A DNA stretch of 42,053 bases, taken from NCBI GenBank assembly GCA_947589665.1, contig CANQBJ010000016.1, forward strand, positions 1-42,053. Direction: 5' to 3'. The stretch comes from an uncultured Clostridia bacterium (GTDB lineage: Bacteria; Bacillota; Clostridia; Lachnospirales; CAG-274). The notes under the pieces were generated by a model. The model did no database searches, had not been told where the DNA came from, and was given only the letters and a program-made list of their open reading frames with translations. Positions 5,714-12,058 of this stretch are shown in pieces; positions within the stretch are counted from its first letter, which is position 1; every line of letters starts with the position of its first letter. The translations under genes and the position numbers were made by a program.

Positions 5714-5742
5714 ATTGTACTTGATTTTTGTTTTTATGTCAA
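5714..5742 (-). promoter_or_regulatory. Leftward promoter for the 5606-5708 RNA
   Basis: TTGACA-N17-TACAAT on the minus strand, in a 540-base region without protein genes. Confidence 0.55.
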
Positions 5743-5831
5743 TAAATTATATAAGTGTTTTTCTTTTTTGCAGCAAATTTGTCAAGTATATTATATTTTT
5801 TTATAATATTTGTAATATCTCATATTCCTTT

Positions 5832-5978
5832 CATTCGCAATACAGACCCTCTTCTCCTACCCACAACCTCCCATACAATAGGGGAGGTGGCAGCCGTTAG
5901 GCTGACGGAGAGGTGATACCATAGCAAAATGAAAGGCTCTTTTCATTCGCAATACAGACCCCCTTGCAAGTGGCTTAT
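5832..5978. repeat. Short palindromic element between 22-bp direct repeats, copy 2
   Basis: Direct repeats beginning CATTCGCAATACAGACCC lie at 5832-5853 and 5944-5965 (one mismatch). The core carries CCTCCC...GGGGAGG, CAGCC/GGCTG and GGAGAGGT as in copy 1 at 1450-1577, and the right flank GCAAGTGGCTTATT is identical. Copy 1 and copy 2 differ at the same two positions in both of their direct repeats. Confidence 0.7.
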
Positions 5979-6001
5979 TTACGTATGAAAGGAGATATAC
6001 T

Positions 6002-7006
6002 ATGAGGAATCCTAATGGTTACGGCTGTATAGTCGATTTGGGAAAGAACAGACGCAACAGGTATGCTGTCCGTGTTACGGACAAGCTTGCCTCTTCTGTT
6101 CCCTGTCCGGATGGTCTCTACCGCCAAAAGTACAAGTATCTGGGATATTATCCCACAATAAAGGAGGCAAAACAGGCCCTTGCAGAGTGGAATATACTTC
6201 GCACTCCTGCCCATTATATGAATATTACCTTTGCTCAGGTATGGGAGCGATGGTGTCAGAGGAATTTAACTGACCATACCACTTCCCGCTACTCTTCCTA
6301 TACTGCTGCCTTCAACAAGTGTTCTGCCATTCACAATTGCAAAATGTCAGAACTGCACCTTGATGATCTCAATGCAGTTATGGACAGCAACAGCGGAGCC
6401 TCCCACTCTACCCTTAGCAATATAAAAATTGTTATGGGTTTTGTTTTTACATGGGCTCTTGAAAACGATGTGATATCCAAGAATTATTCTGATTTTGTCA
6501 GGGTAAAGGATTATAAGGCAGTAGAAAGTCACAAGGCTTTCAAGACAGAAGAGATAGAAAGACTATGGGCTGACAAACTGGAATATAGTATAATACTTAT
6601 GTATATATACACAGGCTGCCGCCCCTCGGAGTTGACTTCTCTCAATAAGTCGGATGTGCATCTTGCTGATAGTTACTTCTATATTTCCAAGTCCAAGACC
6701 AAAGCGGGCATAAGATATGTTCCCATTGCCGACAAAGTCAAACCCTTCTTTGAATACTATATGTCACAGAAAGGGAAAAAGCTGCTCCCCATTACATATG
6801 AAAAGCTTAGATCATATTATTGTGCCAAACTTCCGCAGCATACCCCTCACGATACGAGAAGTACCTTTGTTTCTCTTATGACTGCGGCAGGAGTACAGGA
6901 GGTTATTATTCAGAAGATTGTCGGCCACGCAGGAGGCAATGTCACAAGGGATGTATATACTCAGCTTGAGATTAAACCTCTCCTTGATGCCGTCAATATG
7001 ATTTAG
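6002..7006 (+). CDS. Tyrosine recombinase / integrase (334 aa)
   Basis: Site-specific integrase of the phage/ICE type. The N-terminal part (residues 1-65) resembles an AP2-like arm-binding domain, residues 72-165 the core-binding SAM-like domain, and 175-334 the catalytic domain. Visible catalytic residues: Arg207 (TGCRPSEL), Lys near 232-234 (SKSKTKAG), His283 and Arg286 (PHDTR), His309 (VGHAGG) and Tyr319 (DVYTQLE). ATG at 6002 has GAAAGGAG 8 bases before it. Full length and intact. Its stop codon lies in the first of two 36-bp direct repeats, likely arm or attachment sites. It would integrate and excise the element together with the excisionase-like protein at 1268-1456. Confidence 0.93.
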   Translation: MRNPNGYGCIVDLGKNRRNRYAVRVTDKLASSVPCPDGLYRQKYKYLGYYPTIKEAKQALAEWNILRTPAHYMNITFAQVWERWCQRNLTDHTTSRYSSYTAAFNKCSAIHNCKMSELHLDDLNAVMDSNSGASHSTLSNIKIVMGFVFTWALENDVISKNYSDFVRVKDYKAVESHKAFKTEEIERLWADKLEYSIILMYIYTGCRPSELTSLNKSDVHLADSYFYISKSKTKAGIRYVPIADKVKPFFEYYMSQKGKKLLPITYEKLRSYYCAKLPQHTPHDTRSTFVSLMTAAGVQEVIIQKIVGHAGGNVTRDVYTQLEIKPLLDAVNMI

Positions 7007-7078
7007 TGTATCGTTTTCAGGATACAGCGGCACATAATATAGTTTAGTGTATCATTTTCAGAATACAGCGGCATATAA
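7002..7078. repeat. 36-bp tandem direct repeat after the integrase
   Basis: Two copies, 7002-7037 and 7043-7078, differ at a few positions. Each begins TTTAGTGTATC, has TTTTCA in the middle and ends ATACAGCGGCA. Inside each, TGTATC and GATACA (AATACA in copy 2) form an inverted repeat around 8 bases. Placement next to the integrase suggests core or arm sites of attR/attL. No matching copy is visible at the left edge of the window. Confidence 0.6.
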
Positions 7079-7290
7079 GTTATCTGTACTCTCTTATATC
7101 TTGGCCGCCTTAATGTATCTGACTGATTTAGCGCTTTGTATATTGCCCGTATATTATGTGTATATTACGAACTTGAATTTATATGATTTTAGCTGATTTT
7201 ACGCTTTCTCCAAAATCCGCTCAAAACATATTAAACAAGCCCAACACAAGCAAATAAGCCTTCACAAAAATAAAAAGAATATTATGTTAA
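7079..7290. other. AT-rich gap at the element boundary
   Basis: Nothing recognisable: no ORF with a ribosome binding site, no tRNA, no clear promoter. It probably spans the junction between the integrated element and the chromosome. Confidence 0.4.
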
Positions 7291-7346
7291 ATTTAAGGTT
7301 AATTTAAGGCTTGATTAAGACTGATATAAGGCGGTATTGATATAAT
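7291..7346 (+). promoter_or_regulatory. Four 11-bp-phased repeats and promoter of the ABC exporter operon
   Basis: The motif wTTTAAGG or a close variant starts at 7291 (ATTTAAGG), 7302 (ATTTAAGG), 7313 (GATTAAGA) and 7324 (ATATAAGG), always 11 bases apart. A TATAAT -10 box follows at 7341-7346 without a good -35 box. This is the layout of a promoter activated by an OmpR/PhoB-type response regulator. No two-component system is encoded nearby. Confidence 0.6.
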
Positions 7347-7369
7347 ATCTCCCGAAAGGAGCGAGAAAT

Positions 7370-8098
7370 ATGGATATAGTAAAAACAAAGGAGCTTACAA
7401 AGGTCTATAAGGGCAGTGTCTGTGTGGACAATGTGAATATGAAGGTAAAGGAGAAGAGCATATATGGTTTTTTGGGACCTAATGGAGCGGGAAAAAGTAC
7501 AACTCTTAAAATGCTTCTGGGACTTGTACACCCAACAGGAGGAGAGATACATATCTTCGGAAAGGAGTTCAACAGAAAAAACCGAGGAGAAATACTGAAA
7601 AGGACAGGCTCTCTTATAGAGTCGCCCTCTTATTACGGACATCTCACAGCCTATGAAAATCTGAGGATATACACAACTATACTGGGGCTGCCTGAGAAAA
7701 ATATTGACAAGGTGCTGAGTATAGTACGCCTTGACAGACAGAAGGGCAAAAGAGTATCCGCCTATTCACTGGGTATGAAGCAAAGGCTGGGACTGGCGTC
7801 GGCGCTGCTGTCCTTTCCCGAACTGCTTATACTGGACGAGCCTGTAAACGGTCTTGACCCCGCAGGCATACAGGAGATGAGAGAGCTTATTTCATCACTT
7901 CCCCAAAAATACGATATGACGGTAATGGTATCAAGCCATATACTTTCAGAAATAGACAGGCTTGCAGACGAGGTAGGCATAATTGCAAATGGCAGAATAA
8001 TGTATCAGGGACCTCTTGACGCTCTGCATAAAACGGACAGTTCAAAATCCCTTGAAGAAATATTTATAGACCTTACGGGAAAGGAGAAAAGCTTATGA
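7370..8098 (+). CDS. LanF-type ABC transporter ATPase (242 aa)
   Basis: ATPase of a three-gene exporter of the lantibiotic/bacitracin self-protection type (LanFEG, BcrA-like). Walker A GPNGAGKST at 36-44, signature YSLGMKQR at 132-139, Walker B LLILDEP at 152-158, H-loop in VSSHILSE. The Q-loop glutamine is replaced by Glu84 (SLIESPSYY), the so-called E-loop that marks LanF proteins. GAAAGGAG lies about 9 bases before ATG. It overlaps the first permease gene by four bases. The upstream phased repeats suggest induction by a response regulator. No lantibiotic biosynthesis genes are in the window, so a stand-alone antimicrobial-peptide resistance role is likely. Confidence 0.88.
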   Translation: MDIVKTKELTKVYKGSVCVDNVNMKVKEKSIYGFLGPNGAGKSTTLKMLLGLVHPTGGEIHIFGKEFNRKNRGEILKRTGSLIESPSYYGHLTAYENLRIYTTILGLPEKNIDKVLSIVRLDRQKGKRVSAYSLGMKQRLGLASALLSFPELLILDEPVNGLDPAGIQEMRELISSLPQKYDMTVMVSSHILSEIDRLADEVGIIANGRIMYQGPLDALHKTDSSKSLEEIFIDLTGKEKSL

Positions 8099-8853
8099 TA
8101 AGGCTCCTTAAATGTGAATATTTGAAAACAAGAAGAAGATATCTGCTTTTAACTGTTATCGCCGCAATGACCGTGTATTTTATATGGACATTTCACGGCA
8201 GCTACAATGCAGAGGGTATCAGACACGGCTGGGCGCTTTTTCTGTATCAGCAGCCTGTTGTAAATACAATATTTATGCCATTTTTCTGTATCATAATTGC
8301 ATCACGGCTTTCGGCGATCGAGCATAGAGGAGCAATGCTTAAGCAGTTATGCACTATGACAGACAAGGGCAGGCTTTACGATGCCAAGCTCATATACGGT
8401 ATGTTTTTAATGAGCTTTTGCGTTGCCGTAAGCTGGATAGGCGCAGTTTTATTCGGCATGTATAAGGGCTATTCCGGAGTTTTCCCTCTCGGTCTGTATG
8501 GCTTGTATTTTATATATACCCTGCTGACAGTACTGGAAATATACACCTTGCAGCATTTTCTTGCAATCATATCCAAAAATCAGTCTGTAGGCTTTTTTGT
8601 AGGTATAACGGGAGAGTTTGCGGGATTGTTTTCATTGTTTCTTCCGAATATAGAGTGGTTAAGAAAGCTCGTGCCCTATGGACACTTCGGTCAGCTTGAT
8701 TTTATCGGTATGTACGGCTGGACAAAGACAGAGCATATGAGGAATGTGTATTTTAAGCTTATGGATACCGAAAATTTTGTTTTTGTTGTTGCACTGCTTA
8801 TACTGATATTTTACATTACAGGCAGATACATATTTGTGAGGAAGGAGGTATGA
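8095..8853 (+). CDS. ABC-2 type permease, LanE-like (252 aa)
   Basis: Six hydrophobic segments can be seen (about residues 17-35, 55-72, 100-122, 133-155, 165-185, 228-247), with a positively charged N-terminus (MIRLLKCEYLKTRRRY) typical of lantibiotic immunity permeases. The ATG overlaps the stop of the ATPase gene (ATGA), so translation is coupled. Together with the next gene it forms the membrane part of the exporter that removes membrane-active peptides from the cell surface. Confidence 0.82.
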   Translation: MIRLLKCEYLKTRRRYLLLTVIAAMTVYFIWTFHGSYNAEGIRHGWALFLYQQPVVNTIFMPFFCIIIASRLSAIEHRGAMLKQLCTMTDKGRLYDAKLIYGMFLMSFCVAVSWIGAVLFGMYKGYSGVFPLGLYGLYFIYTLLTVLEIYTLQHFLAIISKNQSVGFFVGITGEFAGLFSLFLPNIEWLRKLVPYGHFGQLDFIGMYGWTKTEHMRNVYFKLMDTENFVFVVALLILIFYITGRYIFVRKEV

Positions 8854-8856
8854 TAT

Positions 8857-9579
8857 ATGTTTTTAAGACTGCTTAATGCCGAAAGACTTAAGCTTAAGCG
8901 CTCTCCCTTGTGGCTTGCTTTTGTAATAATGCCTGTTATCCCTGCCGTGCTGGGGACACTTAACTATATGTACAACATTGAGATACTGACAAAGCAGTGG
9001 CTTAGCCTGTGGACACAGCATACGCTTTTTACCTGCTATTTCTTTCTGCCTGTGCTTATAGGGATATACTGCGCCTACATCATGAATATAGAAAACGGCA
9101 ACTGGAACAAGGTATTGACTATGCCGTCAAGCAGAACGTCGGTCTTTATGGCAAAGCTGACAATAACGGGAGTTATGATATTTATAAGTGAAGTATGGAT
9201 AGCGCTGCTTTTTGCCCTGTCAGGCAGGATAGCGGGACTTACGGCTCCCATGCCTGTCGGAAGAATGGCGGTGTGGTGCGTTTTCGGCACTATGGGAGGT
9301 ATAGTTATAGCGGGAGTACAGCTTTTGCTAAGCTCCTTCATAAGAAGCTTTGCTCTGCCTGTGGCAGTTTCCTTGTGCGGAGGCATATCTGCCCTTGGCT
9401 TTATTTCAAAGGATATGGGAAATATATGGATATATTCCCTTATGTCCTACGGTATGAATTCCAATTCGCCCGAGCAGCTTGATGAAAGGGGCTATGCCTT
9501 ATTTATAATAGTGTGTATGGCATATATCGTTGTCATTGCGGCAGTGAACAGCTTTATTTTTTCGCGGAGAGATTTTTGA
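8857..9579 (+). CDS. ABC-2 type permease, LanG-like (240 aa)
   Basis: Second permease of the exporter. The N-terminus MFLRLLNAERLKLKRSPLWL resembles the LanE-like neighbour's, and six membrane segments follow (about 18-38, 58-77, 104-126, 142-166, 170-186, 214-234). The motif NGNWNKVLTMP between segments 2 and 3 is typical of this family. It starts three bases after the previous stop, with GGAGG in front, ending a three-gene operon. No terminator is visible after it. Confidence 0.82.
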   Translation: MFLRLLNAERLKLKRSPLWLAFVIMPVIPAVLGTLNYMYNIEILTKQWLSLWTQHTLFTCYFFLPVLIGIYCAYIMNIENGNWNKVLTMPSSRTSVFMAKLTITGVMIFISEVWIALLFALSGRIAGLTAPMPVGRMAVWCVFGTMGGIVIAGVQLLLSSFIRSFALPVAVSLCGGISALGFISKDMGNIWIYSLMSYGMNSNSPEQLDERGYALFIIVCMAYIVVIAAVNSFIFSRRDF

Positions 9580-9608
9580 TTGAATTACATACGGAAATAT
9601 GTTAAAAT
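9580..9608 (+). promoter_or_regulatory. Promoter of the 119-residue gene
   Basis: TTGAAT at 9580-9585 and TAAAAT at 9603-9608 with a 17-base spacer, starting right at the stop codon of the permease gene. Confidence 0.55.
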
Positions 9609-9639
9609 ATACCTATAAAATATATGGGAGGTATGTATA

Positions 9640-9999
9640 ATGACAAAGGAAACTTTAAGCTACGTTACAGAAAAGGTAAATGACCTTATTGCGGCGCCTT
9701 CATGCTGCGCAGAGGCAAAGGCAGTGGCTCAAAGCTGGCTTGAGGCAGTGGGAACGGACAAGGAGGCTGAGGCTTCAAAGGCTCTTATAGCCGAGATAGA
9801 AGAGGATATTATGCCTATAGATAGCCTTATAGCCTTTTCAGGCTCAGAGGCAGGCATAAAGATATTCGGCGAGGAAAGGGCAGCAGCGATTAACGCTCAC
9901 GGCAAGGAAATAAAGGCTAAGGGCGCAAAATACTGTGACTGCCCTGCTTGTACCGCAGTTGCCGCAATACTTGAAAAGAAGGACGAAATTCTGGCATAA
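9640..9999 (+). CDS. Conserved Cys-rich protein of unknown function (119 aa)
   Basis: Helical, Ala/Glu/Lys-rich soluble protein. Two cysteine clusters stand out: SCCAEAK at residues 21-27 and YCDCPACTAV at about 97-106 (Cys98, Cys100, Cys103), which could bind a metal or act in redox chemistry. Close relatives are common in anaerobic Clostridia and have no proven role; some databases label similar proteins as Hsp90-like chaperones, but I see nothing of Hsp90 in it. GGGAGG precedes the ATG and the gene has its own promoter. High use of frequent codons suggests good expression. Confidence 0.7.
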   Translation: MTKETLSYVTEKVNDLIAAPSCCAEAKAVAQSWLEAVGTDKEAEASKALIAEIEEDIMPIDSLIAFSGSEAGIKIFGEERAAAINAHGKEIKAKGAKYCDCPACTAVAAILEKKDEILA

Positions 10000-10015
10000 A
10001 AGGGAATGTCGGATT

Positions 10016-10287
10016 AAATTTTTGTTTATATCAATAGGTTCGACCTCTCAGTCAGCCCCGCTCACAGTTATTTTTATATAAGCTTTTGCCGCGGCTGACA
10101 GCTCCCCTTGCGAATGGGGAGCTTTAGGTGGGTGCCTTTCAAAGTCGCTTAAATAGTTTAAAAAGCAATGATTTTGCATATATCACTGCCTTGCAGTAAA
10201 TAACCTCCCCTAGCGTTAGCGTCGGAGGGGAGGGGGACCAACCGGAGGTTGGTGGAAGGGTCGATTTGCTAACATAAACACAAATTT
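10016..10287. repeat. MITE-like repeat element, copy 1
   Basis: Outer arms AAATTTTTGTTTATATCA (10016 on) and, reversed, the sequence ending at 10287 form imperfect inverted repeats of about 30 bp, continuing into CGACCTCTCA at 10041 and GGAAGGGTCG ending at 10263. Internal hairpins: GTCAGCC/GGCTGAC, AGCTCCCC/GGGGAGCT, CCTCCCCT/AGGGGAGG and ACCAACC/GGTTGGT. No transposase. The left 70 bases are nearly identical to the copy at 33541. Confidence 0.75.
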
Positions 10288-10296
10288 ACCAAAATC

Positions 10297-10353
10297 AAAA
10301 AGAAACTGTCGCAATAGCTTATTTCTTTAATGCTTAATGTGACAGTTTCTTTT
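10297..10353. terminator. Long-stem inverted repeat, likely bidirectional terminator
   Basis: AAAAGAAACTGTC at 10298-10310 is perfectly complementary to GACAGTTTCTTTT at 10341-10353 (13 bp, 30-nt loop), with A/T-rich ends on both sides. The right arm with its context is repeated directly at 10363-10385. It lies before the stop of the convergent gene at 10381. Confidence 0.5.
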
Positions 10354-10380
10354 ATGTTTTTGCTCAATATGACAGTTTCG

Positions 10381-10749
10381 TTAGTTCTGTTCACAGACCT
10401 CAATATTTGCAATATTGTTGAGTTCGTGAGCTATAATATATTTTTTGGTCTTAATACATACCATATTCCTGGCATTCTTGCCTATAAATTCACCCTCAAA
10501 GAAGGTATTGGCAGTAGTGGTTACCTTGATCTTCATACCTCTTATGAATGTTATTCCGTGAAACTCCATTTTGTCCATGGGGAAAAGGGTGTAGCATCTG
10601 TTCATAACGCTTGCCACATCCTTGTTTACGGCTGATATCCCCTTCATAAGAGAACGTATCTTTATAATGTTATTTATAAACCATGTTATACAGAATGCCA
10701 ATATAGCGGCATATAATATTTCTTCAAAAGAAATTCCCAAACTCGTCAT
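10381..10749 (-). CDS. Membrane-anchored hypothetical protein (122 aa)
   Basis: One transmembrane helix at residues about 10-30 (ILYAAILAFCITWFINNII) followed by a cytoplasmic domain of about 90 residues rich in beta strands; no family recognised. The ATG at 10749 lies 8 bases after GGAGG. An upstream in-frame GTG at 10758 overlaps that ribosome binding site and is unlikely. It is a single gene, 64 bases downstream of the DUF815 ATPase gene on the same strand, and could be its last operon member. Confidence 0.6.
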   Translation of the reverse strand: MTSLGISFEEILYAAILAFCITWFINNIIKIRSLMKGISAVNKDVASVMNRCYTLFPMDKMEFHGITFIRGMKIKVTTTANTFFEGEFIGKNARNMVCIKTKKYIIAHELNNIANIEVCEQN

Positions 10750-10812
10750 AATATACACCTCCTAAGTATATAAAGTATAACACAAATTCAAGAATTTGCA
10801 ACAGATATTTTT

Positions 10813-12054
10813 CTATTCCTGAGATTTTTTCCAAAGCATATTGTTTACAAATTGTCTTGCAGTACGTCCTGACATACCCTTTTGCTTAAGCTCCCATGCC
10901 ATAGCGGCGGATTTAAGCTGTTCCTTATCCATATGAAGTCCCTGCTCCTCGGCTATACCCTCGACTATGCTTATATATTCCTTAGGCGTAGGCTTTGGAT
11001 AGGATATAGTGATGCCAAAGCGGTCCGAGAGGGAAAGCTTTTCGTTTAAGGTGTCCTGAGTGTGTATCTCCGCATCCTCGCTGCCTGATGAACGGTCTGT
11101 CCATTTTTCCTGTATAAGATGACGTCTGTTGCTGGTAGCATAGAAAAGTACATTGTCGGGCTGACCCTCTGAGCCGCCCTCCAAAAGGGATTTCATATAC
11201 TTGTACTGTATTTCGTTTTCGTCAAAGGAAAGATCGTCTATAAATATGATAAATTTTCTTCCTCTGTGACGAATAAGCTTAAGTATGTCGGGAAGCTTTG
11301 CTATCTGCTCCTTTGTTATCTCTACTATTCTCAGACCTATATCAAAATATTCATTTACAAGAGCCTTTACCGAAGAGGATTTGCCTGTACCTCTTGCGCC
11401 TACAAGAAGTACATTGTTTGCCTTGTAGCCGTTTAAAAAGGCAAGAGTATTGTCTATAAGCTGCTTTGTCTGAGCCTTGTAGCCAATAAGGTTTTTAAAG
11501 GTGATGGGATCGGGGTATGCCACTCCCGTAAGCGCCTTTTTCCTGTCGTTGTATCTGAAGGAACGGTATATAGAGATATCGCCGCAGCCGTATTTATTGT
11601 GGAAGGCTATGACATCCTCTATATCAAAGCTTTTGTTGAAGTCCGTACCGCCGCCCTTGTTCACAGGCGTATAGTCTGTTATTTCCTTTAAGATATCGGC
11701 TATGCATTCTGCCTCGGGCAGTGCTGTAAGGTCCGTATCGGCTATGGCGTTTATAGTGTCTATATCCGCCTTTGCAAGCCTGTAGAGAGATGTGTTTCTG
11801 ACATCTGTGTTGTTCTCACAGAAAAGGGTAAAGGTATTCTCATCTCTGAGCATAAGGTGGAGTATATAGCTCCTGAACAGATTGCCTGAAAATCCGCTTT
11901 TCTCAGCCATTTCTATAAGCCTGGAGGCAAGAAGTGACAATGAGGAAAGCTTGTTGTCGGCACTGAGCACCTCTCTTAATATATCTATTATCTTATCATT
12001 TTTAATATTGCTGTATACCGCAAGGGAATTTATTCCTGCCAATATATCTTTCAT
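10813..12054 (-). CDS. DUF815-family AAA+ ATPase (413 aa)
   Basis: Walker A GARGTGKSS at residues 219-227, Walker B KFIIFIDDLSF at 267-277, a sensor-1 Asn/Arg stretch YATSNRRHLI, and a C-terminal lid with QKGMSGRTARQFVNN (sensor 2). The N-terminal 190 residues are helical. The whole layout matches the DUF815 ATP-binding proteins found in many bacteria, of unsettled function. The start lies only four bases after the stop of the decarboxylase-like gene, so both form one operon read from the promoter at 13508-13536. Confidence 0.82.
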   Translation of the reverse strand: MKDILAGINSLAVYSNIKNDKIIDILREVLSADNKLSSLSLLASRLIEMAEKSGFSGNLFRSYILHLMLRDENTFTLFCENNTDVRNTSLYRLAKADIDTINAIADTDLTALPEAECIADILKEITDYTPVNKGGGTDFNKSFDIEDVIAFHNKYGCGDISIYRSFRYNDRKKALTGVAYPDPITFKNLIGYKAQTKQLIDNTLAFLNGYKANNVLLVGARGTGKSSSVKALVNEYFDIGLRIVEITKEQIAKLPDILKLIRHRGRKFIIFIDDLSFDENEIQYKYMKSLLEGGSEGQPDNVLFYATSNRRHLIQEKWTDRSSGSEDAEIHTQDTLNEKLSLSDRFGITISYPKPTPKEYISIVEGIAEEQGLHMDKEQLKSAAMAWELKQKGMSGRTARQFVNNMLWKKSQE

Positions 12055-12058
12055 TATA

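Larger units (their letters stand above)
5458..6001. other. Intergenic region upstream of the integrase
   Basis: This 544-base gap has no convincing protein gene. It holds a leftward promoter and terminator that define a candidate small RNA (about 5606-5708) and the second copy of the direct-repeat-flanked palindromic element (5832-5978). A rightward TTGACA at 5575 lacks a good -10 box at proper distance. The open frame at 5658-5900 has no ribosome binding site and runs into the repeat. Confidence 0.6.

Noticed and set aside
5658..5900. 80-residue hydrophobic plus-strand frame (possible type I toxin)
   Set aside because: No ribosome binding site before the ATG, and its C-terminal third is repeat-element sequence. 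The minus-strand RNA signal is stronger.
7079..7369. tRNA gene as integration target
   Set aside because: No cloverleaf or conserved TTC/CCA-type ends can be read in the gap after the integrase.
10200..10240. CRISPR-like array from the repeated CCTCCCC/GGGGAGG units
   Set aside because: The units are palindromic parts of single MITE-like elements, not evenly spaced repeats with unique spacers, and no cas genes are present.
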